A stretch of 64,000 bases of DNA from Paramacrobiotus metropolitanus (Eukaryota > Tardigrada > Eutardigrada > Parachela > Macrobiotidae): contig NW_026570318.1 in the NCBI RefSeq assembly GCF_019649055.1, forward strand, positions 248,001-312,000. The letters are read 5' to 3'. Each line of letters begins with the position of its first letter. The stretch's first letter is position 1. Below the pieces are notes generated by a model. That model did not search any database. It saw only the letters and a list, made by a program, of their open reading frames with translations, and was not told where the DNA came from. Shown here in pieces: positions 23,289-35,348 of the stretch. Both the position numbers and the translations under genes were made by a program.

Positions 23289-23813
23289 CCAGAGGTTGCC
23301 CATTTTTGCTTTTTCCATATCCCATCCATACCCCATTTTTTTACAGTTTTTCCCACCCATCTCCGTTCCATAATTTTTGGATTAGACCCATTTTTTTTTC
23401 ATCCCCATTTCAGCGTCCCATTTTTTAAAAACAAAATTAAAACGTACAACCAAAAACTTCCTTGACGCCGGGTTACGGAACACCTTGTTGGCAATCAGGC
23501 GAAGCGTGAACTCAGCGCTGTTTTCCCAAATTTTCTTGATCCTACCATGTAAAAATTATTATAATTTCGCGCGAAGCGCGAAGGTGTCGGGGGTTTTGTG
23601 AATTTGCCAACCAAAATAGTTGTAGAAATGTATTAACTCGTCATTTTTATCCTATTTTGTGAACTTCCCATTTCCGCCCATTTCTTGGTTTTTCCCATCC
23701 ATCTCCATCCATAAATACAGTTTTCCCATTCATACCATTTTAGTATGGAAAAATGGTAAATGGGGAAAAAATGGGATCCAATCCCTAAAAAAATGGAGAT
23801 GGGCAACCTCTGG
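23289..23813. mobile_element. 525-bp MITE with TTTTAA flanks
   Basis: The ends are ccagaggttgcccat and its inverse atgggcaacctctgg. Identical ttttaa at 23283-23288 and 23814-23819 looks like a 6-bp target duplication. The interior is built from repeated cccattttt / cccatccatctcc motifs in both orientations. There is no coding capacity. Confidence 0.75.
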
Positions 23814-24659
23814 TTTTAACCATTGGAACGCACTCAAGCGCTATCCAGCCGGTAGCACGTCAGTTTCCCGACCCCCGTTTGGCCGATCCCGATTGTTTGC
23901 TGACCGACATATTGCTGATTAACACAACCTGCTAGCGTACAAACTATTAACTAATCTACAACTTTGCTGCCCGACTTTTCGCAGAAACTTTTATGTTGAC
24001 TGACAGCATGCTTATCCGTCTGGCTACCAGGTATGAAGTTTCTTTGCTCTCTGAGTGTCTTGTTTTTTGTTTCTGGGTTTCCTGATGTTTTTAAATCTCT
24101 AGATTGTATGCTCACGAGCGTATCTGTTTTCTTCCTCAGTTTTTTAAGGCTTCTTCGTTCGTTTTCTTAGGTTTCCTTCTAGTTTCTTCTTGGCCAGCCT
24201 GGCTGTTATGATTCTAGGAATACAAACACAGTACATGTGCAAACTGTATTTGTATATGCATGCCTTCGTTGAATCAGGACAACGAAATAAGCTGCCCATA
24301 AAAGGTCACTCGTTGGGAGCACACAGCACATGACTTTCTGTTAAACAGATACTAAGAAACTACGGATATGAAAAGGCCATTGCTGCTGCTTGACTAGTTA
24401 AGCATACCGTTAACTTCGGATACTGGTCTAAATGAAACAGAATCCGCAACTGGATGAATGAAGCACGCTGGAAATTAAGAGTAACTGAAATAGTTACCGG
24501 AAAGCAGAGGTACGGATCGTATCGCACTTCCACTCGAAAATCCGCTGACGCATCAAAAACATTCACCGTCAATGCTCGCGTTTCCGCGCATTCGGGTGTT
24601 TGCATAAAAAAACACGAACGATTCCTTCTGTATTTACTACAAAATTGCTTTCCTTTTAC

Positions 24660-24667
24660 TATAAAAA
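24660..24667 (+). promoter_or_regulatory. TATA box candidate for GPCR A3
   Basis: tataaaaa lies 145 bp upstream of the ATG at 24805 in otherwise non-coding sequence (23820-24804 holds no recognisable gene). Confidence 0.4.
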
Positions 24668-24804
24668 CGCTCTAGATTGATACCACTTGAGCGGCATTTG
24701 GTGTCACGAAAAAACACTCGAAACAACATAAATCTCAGTTATATCGCAAAGCGTTTTCGCTGTTGACACGAAACTTGGACGACACGTTATTATCTAGTGG
24801 AATC

Positions 24805-27800
24805 ATGTATAATTCAACTAACTTCGCTAACACAAGTGTGTGTCTAACCTGGGCCACTTCGCCCGGCTTCCGTACTCTAATGGCTCAGTACCTGACCTTC
24901 AATTTTCTTACGACCATTACGATCACCCTAAATTTAATCGTGTTCTACCGCTGGAAACACAAAGAACCCTTTCTCTTCCTTCATGTCTCTTTATCCGCTG
25001 CGGAACTGATCTGCAGCGTTGGCAGCTTTTTTGGAACCTTGAACCGGACCATCGACAACAGCATGCGCTACACCGCTATCACACGGCTAGGTGTGGCCAT
25101 TAAAACGACCTTCCTACCGCTCATCAATCTAACAGCGATGCTGATTAGCCTGGACCGCTGGATATCCGTTGAATTTCCACTTGTGGGCAGGGTGTAAAAC
25201 CTGGCACTGGCAAGTGCCTATGGCGTTGCCACTGGCATGGCAAGGGATAAAACTTGGTATGTAATCCTTCTGGCACGCAATAAAATATGGTATATGCCAG
25301 AAAACCCGTGGCGCAGCGGTTAATAAATAAGTAGACAATATCGACGCCGACGGTGCCTCCATTGTACTAAGTTGCAAAAATTAATCAAATTGCGATGGTA
25401 TCAGTTGCATTAATAGCTGCTAATACTTAACCCCGCACATGGACAAGAGTTACAAGACCTTACTAATTTTCTCAACGAATTACCCCCACCGGCAAGAATA
25501 GCTCGATCAGCAATTATGAGTAATCGTGCCGCAAAAAGAATGAATTCGTAAATTGTGCTAGGCTCCAAACCACGCCGCTTCACGAAGCACTGCATCCGCG
25601 ATTTGCAATCATTTGGCATGGACGGTGCACGCTTAATACTGTAATGCAAAAATCCTGATCGCCTAATTAATAGACACCGGTTGGCGCCCAGACAAAGTTC
25701 GCTGCAATAATTACGAGTAGTAAAAACTTTCATCTTACCATCGGGTTTATTCCGCACCGTCTGTATCTTAGGCGCACAGGTCACGGTAAAATTGACAACC
25801 ACACAAACATTTCCACTCAAAGCAGATCAAATTGACGCCGCTCTTAACAAAGCTGCATAATTAAAAAATGCAGGTAAATATCCCGGCAACAGGCGCTCAC
25901 GGTGTGATAGACAACAAAAGCACACCGTAAGATTGTGATGTGATTCATGGAAAATCCGAAAAACATCCGTTATTCCAAATTAAACAGACCTGTGGAAAAT
26001 AAGTTATTTTTAGTTGTTTTCATCACCATTCAGATTTCCTATTTAGCGGCATCATATGCATCCCAATATATGCGAAATGCTTTTAACTATACATGTTCAA
26101 ATGAGCACTTAAATTTCAATAAATCTTGTATGAATGTTTACATGTGCAGGCTTACTATAACCGGCACAAAGTGAAGTGGCACTCACCGAAAATAGAAAAT
26201 ATCGACTTAAATCCAACGCTTAATCATTGTTGTCTTTGACTGAATATGTTAAACTTGACATGGCTATTGGCTGGTAATTAAAGGTTTGGGTTATCTGTTG
26301 TTTGGAAAACAGAATATTATGCAATGATAAGAACAGTTGCTTGCAAAAAGGCAGTTGGCACATATAGTACTTGTGTTATGAGTGTGTGCGTACGTATGTT
26401 TATGAAATTTGTATCTTTTTTTTCGTGCAACGGTGCAGTTTCGCAACAGCATCGACCTTCTCTTTCGCCGGACCAAAGTTCAGTGCACATAGAGACACAA
26501 CAGTATTTTGGCAGTTTCCATTCAGACATCAAACGCTAATCAGTTTGAACTTTGAACTTAAAATTACTGTTTTGCATTCAACCATCGTTGTTTTACGTAG
26601 ACGACATGCTGACACTTACAATTGCCAACAAACTACGAACAATTTTATTAGTTGTACGTTCCGAAACATCATTGATTGTGTTTGCGTTAATCTGTCGTAC
26701 AGAGTAACGCTTGGAAATGTACCGATACTGGACATTTTGGATGACCACTGTGTAAGCGTTCGGAGCTGTGTGATATACAACATGGATTATAAGACAAATA
26801 TTAATAAACACCGATATTGTGAAGTGCTAAAATTATGTGAAGTTGCAGTTACGTATTGGTGAATAAGTCGAATGGTGAATACTACTGCTGTTATTTTTAT
26901 CTCGCTCCAGTATCCGAATTCCCAAAAGCGGGCTTGATACATAGTTCGTGCAACGACGATCGCGAAGTGCTGAACAGGTTACAATCACCAGTTCACCACC
27001 AGAGAAAGCAGAGAAAGCAGAATTCATTTCCATGAAATTACAGTAATTCCAATAGCTGTTTAGTGCCCGTTTAGAATAATAAACTGCCAGTTAATCGAAG
27101 AAACTGCCCCTATTTTTGCATCGGTCTTCCTATGAAGCAATTTTTCAAAACTTGCATATCGCAAATTTTTTAATCGGTACGGTTAGAAAATTTTATAAGG
27201 AAGTGGCATGAATCGGTTAACAGTCGCGTTTCCAAAAGTTTTAGCAAGTCTTTTTGTATTGCAAATTACAATAATTATAATGTACTGCGCCCTGTCCATC
27301 GGTTATCGGTACATACAACTCGCGTGATTTTGTTGTCGTACTATCTTTAAAAAGTTCTTAATAATGGCTCGATGAAACTTGCATGGCAGATATATTCAGA
27401 AACTACCGTTCATGTGTTTATAAGTAGATTTTCTATATTAAGAATCTGTATTATTAATACAGAAAATTTATAAATAGTTTTAATACAATAATTATTGCTT
27501 CCATAGACTACAGTAATTTTAATACAATAGAACAGCATACTATACTCGTGTCTCGTACAATAATTATATACACTGCTGCAGTGCCCGGCCGCATAACTCA
27601 CCGTACTGTATATGTATGACCTTAATATACAGGTGCACTGTGTGTACGAAGGGAGAGCTCGTGCCATCAGCGTTCCATCCCACGGAAATCGTCGACATGG
27701 AGATCAGCCGTACAGTCGGACATCACTATTTTGCCGGTCGTTAGAGATCGACTTGAACAAGTGCGTTATCAGCACATAAGAAATGTCTTGAAAATTCAGT

Positions 27801-28952
27801 TTTAGTAATACTTCTATTGCGTATTCGCCAGGACGAATAACCGTACGACGTATGGTACAAGATCTTTTTTATATTTTGTTTTGAAAGTTGCAATTTAATC
27901 GCTATTTTTTATTTTAGCACTTTATCAGTCAGTTCCTTTCTGTCGGAAATGCATTACATTCGCACTGCCATTGTCATTTCGTCTTTTATTAGGATATATA
28001 AAAAAAATTGTCCTCTTTAATATTACTAAATTGCAATCCATTAGTGTGCGGTAAGCTATCTACAAGAAACCAAAGCTAAAACATCGTACTGAAAGTTATG
28101 GTTTTAATAATTCTAGTTTTCCGGCATATAGCCATATTTTATTGCGTGCCAGAGGGATAACATACCAGGTTTTATCCCTTGCCATGCCAGTGGCCACGCC
28201 ATAGGCGCTTGCCAGTGCCAGGTTTTACACCCTGCCCCACTTGTGTATCGGCGCAAAATGGACAAACGGTTGATTACATTCCTGATTGTGTCTGTATGGG
28301 TCAGCGTGTGTTTATTTTATCTGCTGTTTTTCGGATTTCTGTTCGACATCGCTGTCGTCGCTACATGCAAGGATGTGGGACAACTGGGGCTGACAGATAT
28401 GTGGTGGGTCATCTTTTATAATGTGCAGTTTTTTGCAACGCTGATTCTCATTATGCTGCCGCAATGTCGGACATGCTGGATTGCAATGAAGATGAAGATC
28501 CGTCGGCGTCGGCACCGCGGTGTCCGACCGGAGCTCACTGAAGCTACGCTGTAAGAAAATATTATAAAAAAATTAGCAACGTCTACAAAACAATTCTCGT
28601 AAAATTTTAATAAAATTACATCACATAATAATTATGGGACCGTGCTGCGACCTAGAAAGCCGAGCAGGAAAAGCTCCAGTTTGTGGTCAGCGTGTTGCGC
28701 AGCGCCACGGCTGGATCAGCGGTGGATATCACCAACATTGGCTGTCAGTCGACGGGCCGGCTAATATGGTACTTTGGCTCGAGAAACAGTTTATTAGGCA
28801 TTTCCACTATGCTGCTGTATATTTTTTTTGAAGGAGTGAAAGATTTAGCGCCATTCTTTTACTACTTAGCCTTCTTTCCGTTATTTCGTCAACATTTGCG
28901 TCGTTTGTTTAATAAGCGTGGAATTGCTAATCAAACGCTGTCCGGGGAATAG
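24805..28952 (+). pseudogene. GPCR subfamily A, member 3, split by a transposon
   Basis: The 5' part (24805-25185) encodes MYNSTNFANTSVCLTW, TM1, KHKEPFLFLHVSLSAAELIC, TM3 and ISLDRWISVEFPLV. It is cut by the 3.05-kb element 25186-28236. The frame resumes in register after it as YRRKMDKRL (28246 on), TM4, ATCKDVGQ and LIMLPQCRTCWIAMKMKIRR, with a possible donor before 28554. The last part (from about 28656, EQEKLQFVVSVLRSATAG, to 28952) holds TM6 and TM7 (FEGVKDLAPFFYYLAFFP). Removing the element and one target duplication restores the reading frame. The receptor is disrupted unless the element is spliced out. The junction between 28554 and 28656 is not resolved; no splice pair kept phase cleanly. 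Confidence 0.85.
25186..28236. mobile_element. 3.05-kb TIR transposon (MULE-like by structure) inserted in a GPCR exon
   Basis: The left end (25186 to ~25308, ggcagggtgtaaaacctggc...) and right end (~28114-28236) are inverted copies about 120 bp long, with only a handful of mismatches. The 9-bp sequence ccacttgtg flanks both sides (25177-25185 and 28237-28245). Long TIRs with a 9-bp duplication fit Mutator-like elements, though the cagggtg terminus also recalls hAT (usually 8 bp). No transposase was recognised inside. The longest frame, 25410-25820 on the minus strand, has no motif I know. It is probably non-autonomous and recently inserted. Confidence 0.9.
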
Positions 28953-30107
28953 CTGCGTGTTGATTTGCTAAAGGCGAATGATGAGTACAACACAAACCGC
29001 TCACAGTGCGCATTTACCAGGGAAATTTGTTTCTGCATTTTCGAACTATGACAAAACAACGCTTTACACTTTAGATCAGCGTCGAATTTGAATGGAAAGC
29101 TGGTCATGTGCTCACTTTAGAAATGGTAAAAATATCTGGAGACACGGGGATATTCATATCCTCGGGCATGTACGGCAGTACGAGTATTGTTAGTTTGTAC
29201 GAGTGCACTGTGGTGCTACTACTTGGTATGTTTATTAATTTGTTACTAGAAATTCGATGTTATCACGCTCTTGTTTTTTAAGTAAGGATTACTCGATCCA
29301 TATGTGAGCTAGCGAATGAGAACTGAATAAAATTCTGCTATAATTCGGCTAATATGTAATTGCGGTGACCTTTGTAAAGTCAACTAGGAACAGTCATCTG
29401 AACGGAAGTCGGTGAGTAATCGGAAGTAACATTATCCGGCAAATATCTAGGACAAAACATCAGCTTAGCAGTATCCTGAGAATGTGTGTACGCGCGTAAG
29501 AGTAGTAAACATTAGTAAGTTGTAATATTTCCGGGAGTTTCTGTTTACAGTAGTAGCCGGAGCTTATTTCATCTACGTATGCCGTCGGATTAAAGCTGGT
29601 ATACTGATATAATTTAGAACAAATTTACAGAGGACCAGATTATGCCAATACGGCAGGTTAATAAACATACATTTTGATGTACCAGATTATGTCGATATAA
29701 CTATACAAGATTAGGTCAAATTCTTTAAAAATTTGTCTAACAAATAAGTTTTCTATATGTCAGACACTAGCATCGGCATCCAGCGGAAAAACGAATTGTC
29801 CGTGGGACAATTTATAGAAAGTGAGAGAACGAAGATATGTTTAAATAATCTACAGTTGATCCAGATATGCACATACATAAACCGATAACAAGTTAGGTAG
29901 AAAAATTTTGTTCACAATATACAGAGGCACGAGCGTCGCTCAAACAGAAACGTACATATACACCACACGCATGAAATTACAGGATATCTGAAGGACATAC
30001 AGTGTTATATCCTTACGGTTTGGCATGATAACATGCTCATTTGACCTCTGACTAAGCTAGAGAATGTTTACGTAGCGAAAATTGGATAGACAGAAACCAA
30101 TAGTCCG
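28953..30107. other. Spacer without recognisable genes
   Basis: AT-rich DNA with no frame longer than 60 codons. Short gtacgagt/actcgtac motifs recur (near 29177 and 29200), as elsewhere in the window, but no organised element was found. Confidence 0.5.
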
Positions 30108-30374
30108 TCATCCAGGTATCAGCACCTGGATAGCGTCCTGGCCAGCCCCATCCAGTATCGCATTATCATGCCGCTGCCAGAATCCTTCCCCATTCAGCTT
30201 GCGGGCGGCTAACTCGTCGCGGGTGTTGGGAAACACCTCTCCAACCGTGTTGCATATTAGTCGTTCTACCCCGGAATCATCGTACACAATGTTACACAGC
30301 GGCGAACCTTGTACACAAATAATGACCGCGTTGAACGCGAGGACAACGGCTGATAAAATCAGGAAAGACTTCAT
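30108..30374 (-). CDS. Small secreted protein, unrecognised family (intact copy)
   Basis: A single-exon 88-residue protein with a clear signal peptide (MKSFLILSAVVLAFNAVIIC VQG, cleavage probably near SP). The mature part has two cysteines (PLCNIVY and LICNTVGEV), then a conserved tail motif NGEGFWQRHDNAILDGAGQ. I do not recognise the family. The window holds a second copy at 36455-36746 with the same TVG[ED], R[DN]EL/DDL, NGEGF..RHDNAI.DGAGQ pattern, so the protein is under conservation and is not a chance frame. A TATA box lies about 60 bp upstream. A secreted peptide or effector is inferred from size and leader only. Confidence 0.75.
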   Translation of the reverse strand: MKSFLILSAVVLAFNAVIICVQGSPLCNIVYDDSGVERLICNTVGEVFPNTRDELAARKLNGEGFWQRHDNAILDGAGQDAIQVLIPG

Positions 30375-30432
30375 GCTTGCTATCAGTTAATTTGAACACA
30401 ATGCACACAAAAATGACGACCAAAGCCCGACA

Positions 30433-30439
30433 TTTTATA
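30433..30439 (-). promoter_or_regulatory. TATA box candidate for the 30108-30374 gene
   Basis: The minus strand reads cttataaaatg 59-65 bp upstream of the start codon. Confidence 0.5.
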
Positions 30440-30674
30440 AGGGTCGGTAGCGCGATATATTTTTGCTGGGAACTTTCCTCAAACACTCCCTGGAAAGTGT
30501 TGTGTGTATATAATACTAAAATACGGCAATCTCATTGATTATGACGGATTAATTGCGCTGTCAACCATGTGGCTCAAGCAAAGTTCAACCGACTGTTAGC
30601 AACACAAAAATTTTGTTGATTAAAAAGTAATGGGTCGGAACGAAAGTAGCATCATATGACATCCGTTTGAGATC

Positions 30675-31370
30675 TACGAGGAGGGGGTAAATACACGGGA
30701 TAGACAAAAAAAACAGCAATAATAAGGGATAACCATTCACATGTTGTGCAGCATGGCCAGCACCAAGGGGAGGCAATCCAGCGACACTACACAAAATTCA
30801 GGCTTTGAGACCCGAGCTGCCTTCTCCGTAGAATCCTATGTTATACTCAAACACCTGCATCTTGGACATTTCAGAATCAATCCGTGCAGTCTATATCTTA
30901 AAAGAACAAGAAATAATTAACAAGATTTTCGATACCACGCAAGCCGTGATCTATGAGAAACGAGACAAGTTAGAGCCAATTAAGTTTCCCATAGACAAAG
31001 CTAAGGAGCTTCGTGAAAGCAAGCCATCCAACTCTTATGCTTAGTCTACGAGAAACTAAAACAACTCAATCTTGCCTCAGTTTTGATGAGTGGCGAGTTA
31101 TTTGGTATCAAAAATCTTGTAAATTTTTTCTTGTTCTTTTGAGCTATCGCTTGTGCGGATTAGTTCTGAAATGTGCAAGACGAAGGTGGTTGAGTTTAAC
31201 ATAGAAGTCTACGGAGAAACAGCTCGAGACTGGAGTCTCAACGGCTTTTCTGCACTGTGACACTTAACTGCCTTCTCTTGGTGGCTGGCCGTGTTGCACA
31301 ACACGTGAATGGTTATCCCTTATTATTGCCGTTTTTTCTGTCTATCCCGTGTATTTACCCCCTCCTCGTA
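30675..31370. mobile_element. ~696-bp TIR element with ~165-bp inverted ends
   Basis: The left end begins tacgaggagggggtaaatac and is repeated inverted at the right end (to 31370). Homology extends about 165 bp inward with scattered mismatches and small indels (for example ataataagggataaccattc inverted near 31308-31327). The middle (30838-31200) has only a short lysine-rich frame. No clear target duplication was found. This is a foldback/MITE-type element. Confidence 0.75.
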
Positions 31371-31545
31371 CCGATTGGTAGCAAACAACGCAAGCCACGT
31401 TGTCCAGTTTAAAGGCTCGGAGCTTAGTTTTGTTTAACTGTATATGCATGCAACCGAAAACATATCACGCGTTCACATAACTTAAAACTGTATGAAATGA
31501 CGTAAGTTCGTATTCATAGTGAACACACACATTGAAATTAGTCTA

Positions 31546-32996
31546 AGGTTGGGCATTCCAAGGGAAACGTCCCTTTGGAACGGATTTTGGATTGGAACGC
31601 GGATTCCAAAATTTGGAATCCAAGATATTCCATGGATTCCATGGAATGCGTTCCAATCCGCGGAATCGCAATAAATTAGTGGAATTACCGTAATTAGGCA
31701 TTATAATTAATCGCAGATGCTGTTTTTCTCAATTTATAATTGACGTCTTTCGTTTCAGTAGCTTTCTACCGTTAAATTTAACTCTGAGGCTCAAAATGTT
31801 CAGATGTATCACAACATACGGCGTCAGTCATAAGCCAAATAGATTGCTCTTCTACCGGTTAAACTCATAGTATGATGCTGCTGTATGTAGTTGAACTGTA
31901 AGTTATTGTTAAACTTCAAACAAAAGACTTTTTTAATTTACCTTACTTTAAATTATTACTATCGCATCACAATCATAATAAAACGTGCACTGTAAGATAA
32001 TATATGCAGTGCCGCTGTAGCTAGCTAACACTGCAGCGGCACTGCCAGTATATTGTCATTTGCCGGATTTTCAAATTATTGAGTCGCTGCTTACTAATGG
32101 TGTCCACATGCATTGAATGAATTCACGCTTTTTCATTCAAATTTATCATTCAGCAGCAACAATGCGTAGAAATCATCATGCATTGAATGAATTCAAAGTA
32201 TGTAATAAGCGAAAATCTGGATGACGATTACGTGAATTTATCCAAAATACCAGTGATGAAGAGGGAGGGGAAATCCTTCCTCTTTATTCATAAATAAAAC
32301 TTTCTGGCCAACCGCTATTGCTGCCTGCCGCAACCGTGGGCGGATGGATTGCCGATATAAAAAAATACAGATACACCGGGCAGGTGCCGTGCCAGTTGTT
32401 TCATGGCATGAAGTATATGTAGTCGACTATCGCCATTCAAACCGCCAAAACGAAACATTCATCGGCACGTTTCACTTCAGTTTTAAATCATAACATTTTA
32501 CTCTACTTCATGAGATTTGCATTAAACGTGCATTACGCCAGTGCATGTGGACACCTTAAGTCTCATCTGTAAGCCTTTGCTCCAGTATAGCGCAACGAGT
32601 AGCAGTGATTCACATAGGTGTTTAATATTAAAGTATGAGAATTTACGGGTCCCGAGCTTTATAAATATTTAAAAATTATAAAGCTTCCCTCACCATCACG
32701 CCAAACCATCGGAAATTTTAGCCTAAAACCACTGAGCTTTGGAGCAAACGGAATTTAAGAGCCCAGAGTCAAATTATGCAAGGTAAACTTTGTGATTTTT
32801 AACGCAAATTAGCTAAGACTAATTGAAAAAAGCCTTTGAAAGGTTAATTTTGGTAATTCCAAGGAGAAAAAGAATTCCAATAATTCCACGTGGAATCCGC
32901 GAAATCCGCATTCCATTCCAACTGCCTCTTGGAATATGCGGATTCCGTGGAATCGAATTCCACGTGGAATTGGATTGGAATTGGAATGCCCACCCT
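31546..32996. mobile_element. 1.45-kb element with TA flanks and ggaatccatgg-type palindromic ends
   Basis: The termini are aggttgggcattccaa and the inverse of agggtgggcattccaa, flanked by ta on both sides (31544-31545 and 32997-32998), consistent with a TA target duplication. The first ~130 and last ~150 bp are dense in overlapping ggaat/attcc palindromes (ttccatggattccatggaat). The interior is non-coding and contains a small hairpin near 32004-32047 (cagtgccgctg / cagcggcactg). A non-autonomous Tc1/mariner-like element is plausible. Confidence 0.65.
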
Positions 32997-33110
32997 TAGA
33001 AATTACTGAGTAACATCACACATTTTTCGAAAACTGAATGACACAATAATCAGAAATTGGAGTGGGAACATGGAGTAAATATTCACTGTCGGATTGCCTG
33101 AAATCGGCTT

Positions 33111-33371
33111 TTAATACGATTTCAAAAGTCTTATGTTAAAACGGTAACAAAAGCAATATGTGTGGTCAAACCGGTGAATTTTGTAGGCCGGCAACTCGTA
33201 ATTAGACGTGGCAGTTGTGCTTTCAATATCCAATTCACAAATGCAACCTGGTAAAAATTTGCGCATCTGATTGACAAAATTTTTCTTTGTTCTGTATTTC
33301 AAATAATTGGGAACTCTAGTGGCAGTCAGTCTGCATATGGTAAATACTAAGTACCATGACCAGCAGAACAT
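33111..33371 (-). CDS. Possible small secreted protein
   Basis: An 86-codon frame beginning with a plausible signal sequence (MFCWSWYLVFTICRLTATRV). It continues with a cysteine-containing mature part (FLPGCICELDIE ... DHTYCFCYRF). There is no homologue in the window and no known domain. It is listed because of the leader and open length, but could be chance. Confidence 0.3.
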   Translation of the reverse strand: MFCWSWYLVFTICRLTATRVPNYLKYRTKKNFVNQMRKFLPGCICELDIESTTATSNYELPAYKIHRFDHTYCFCYRFNIRLLKSY

Positions 33372-33694
33372 GGTATCCTATGAACGTCTCACTGTGTGAG
33401 CCCTCATCAGATGATTTCCTGCCATTACTGAGAAAATTTTGATGTGAAAATGCACCTTACTGCTGGTTGGCAAACGTTTCCTTTAGATGATGCTGCTGAC
33501 TGTAACAAAACTTGCATAGAACTAGCAATCGGAAGTACTGTACTTAGGATGTACCTTCAATATAACTGTACTGCAATTTACTGCGATGTACTGCAATTTA
33601 CCTTAGGATGTACGCATTGCAGTAACGCACGCACGGGTGATGCTCTAATGTGTAAGAATGCACCTATGTATTTCTGCGTACGTGTACACGGAAG

Positions 33695-33747
33695 TTCATG
33701 TAAAACAGCACAAACGATCGATTCATGTAAAACAGCACAAACGATCG
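33695..33747. repeat. Exact direct duplication of a 26-bp unit
   Basis: The unit ttcatgtaaaacagcacaaa (plus cgatcg) occurs twice head to tail, separated by one base. A looser repeat of tgtactgcaatttac lies just upstream (33570-33610). Confidence 0.8.
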
Positions 33748-34014
33748 TTAATATCCATACTAGTCACTTCCTCATATTTTAGGGATTCATCATGAATTAT
33801 CGAAGACCATTTCTAAACTTCGCCCGAAAGAAAAGCTAGCAAACAGTATGCGCTTTCTTTTTTTTGCCCTAGAAGTGTTAGATTCTTCATCGCATAGTTC
33901 AGGATTGGTGTGTATTTATTCTACTCTGTTTATTGGATTGCTGCGCGGCACCGTATTATTCACAAGTTCACAACGTGAAAGGTCGCCGGCCTAATGGTGC
34001 TAAAAGAAAAAAAC

Positions 34015-34190
34015 ATGAATAACCTTGATCTTCACTATGCTGCCGCAATGTCGGACATTCTGGAAGCACTGCAAATGAAACGCCACAACCGGAAGTGGCG
34101 CCGCAATATCCGCCACGCGAACGGCCATGAGAAACATCAATTTGTGGTCAGTATGATACGGTGCGCCAATAACGGTGGGTGTCACGTACA
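34015..34190 (+). pseudogene. Fragment of a subfamily A GPCR (TM5 end to TM6 start)
   Basis: The DNA atgctgccgcaatgtcggac matches the stretch encoding MLPQCRT in the gene at 28450-28475. Further on, EKHQFVVSM matches EKLQFVVSV at 28665-28695. The two segments need different frames and neither extends into more receptor sequence. It is a short decayed copy and not a gene. Confidence 0.65.
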
Positions 34191-34399
34191 GCTTAGGACA
34201 AAATGGTCGAATACCCAACATCTCCACATTCAGTACGAAAGCTGCGCAGTGCACTGTACGACTGAGTTCAAAATATCCGTTTCGTACAAGTGCACTGCAC
34301 CGCTTGCGTACAGAATGCTGGGTATGGGGCTATGCGAACATTTAGTCCTACATTGTATGTGAGCTGTCCATCAGCGGCTCCGTAGATACGGCACTTTAG

Positions 34400-35348
34400 T
34401 ACGACCAGGACCTACTGTATACAGGCCTAATAAGAGGTTCGATGACGTCGAAGTAGATCAGACAGTTATCAATAGCTACCAATGCAGAACATCGGAATGC
34501 TGGATTGATTTGGGTTGATTTTCAGAGTTGCCGTTATTATTGAACACAATTTTTAATACACAATAAAATAAGTGAATTTTCTGAAACATATTCTCCCACG
34601 AGATGGAAAAAAACAAGTGGAAAGTTTTAAAATGGGAAGTTTTTTGCGATAACTGTTGTTTTCCCAGCTCATCTGCTGCTACGCCAACACTCAACAATTT
34701 TTCTTTACAAATTTTGTTAGCATTCCTCGAAAACGGTCGAAGACTCAAACTCTCGAAACTCTAAGAGCAATTTAGGAATTCTGAGAAACCGTACAGCTAG
34801 AGGAGGACCGAGGACCAGATGCGTCGAAAAATTCAGACGCTTGATTCCCCCAGTCAGCGCGTCAACAGTACTGGCATAAGAGCTTTCTTGTGATCCTTCC
34901 TTCCATAAAAGCCCCACGCCGGTATTACAACACGGAGATTAAGGAAGAAAATAAATGATGGCTTCGTAGGTACTCGTATCTTCGTAGGTACTCGTATTTA
35001 AAGCGGATAAGATTTCAGAAGAAATCAGTGCAGCACAGCACAGCGTGCATGGAACAATACAGTGCAGTGTGGCTTGAGCTGCACGGTCGTTGCAGTAGTC
35101 TGCTTCTTTTTCCAGTTACACTTTGTAAACCATCTTCCACGATAGACTTTAATAATGATAAAAAATAGGTACATTTTTCTCTTAAAACTCAAAGATTATA
35201 AACCAATCTAAAACTAGAGAAGGTCGTAAAACATAAGAAATCAATATTTTCTCCACTGCTGCAGTGTTAAACCGTCTGATCTACTGCTACGTCATCTCGT
35301 ACTGCGCAGGCGTCTTATTAGGCCTGTATACAGTAGGTCCTGGTACGA
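34400..35348. mobile_element. ~950-bp TIR element
   Basis: The sequence ccaggacctactgtatacag, continuing into gcctaataag at 34405-34434, is repeated inverted at 35314-35343. Weaker inverted homology continues for another ~40 bp (atgacgt...agatcagac against gtctgatct...acgtcat). The interior has no convincing coding frame. The target duplication is not clear. Confidence 0.75.

Noticed and set aside
25300-25325. gtggcgcagcggtta, resembling a pol III A box
   Set aside because: It lies in the transposon end and no B box follows.
25410-25820. 136-codon minus frame inside the 3.05-kb element, considered as a transposase
   Set aside because: No DDE, zinc-finger or helix-turn-helix motif could be seen; kept only as an unassigned frame.
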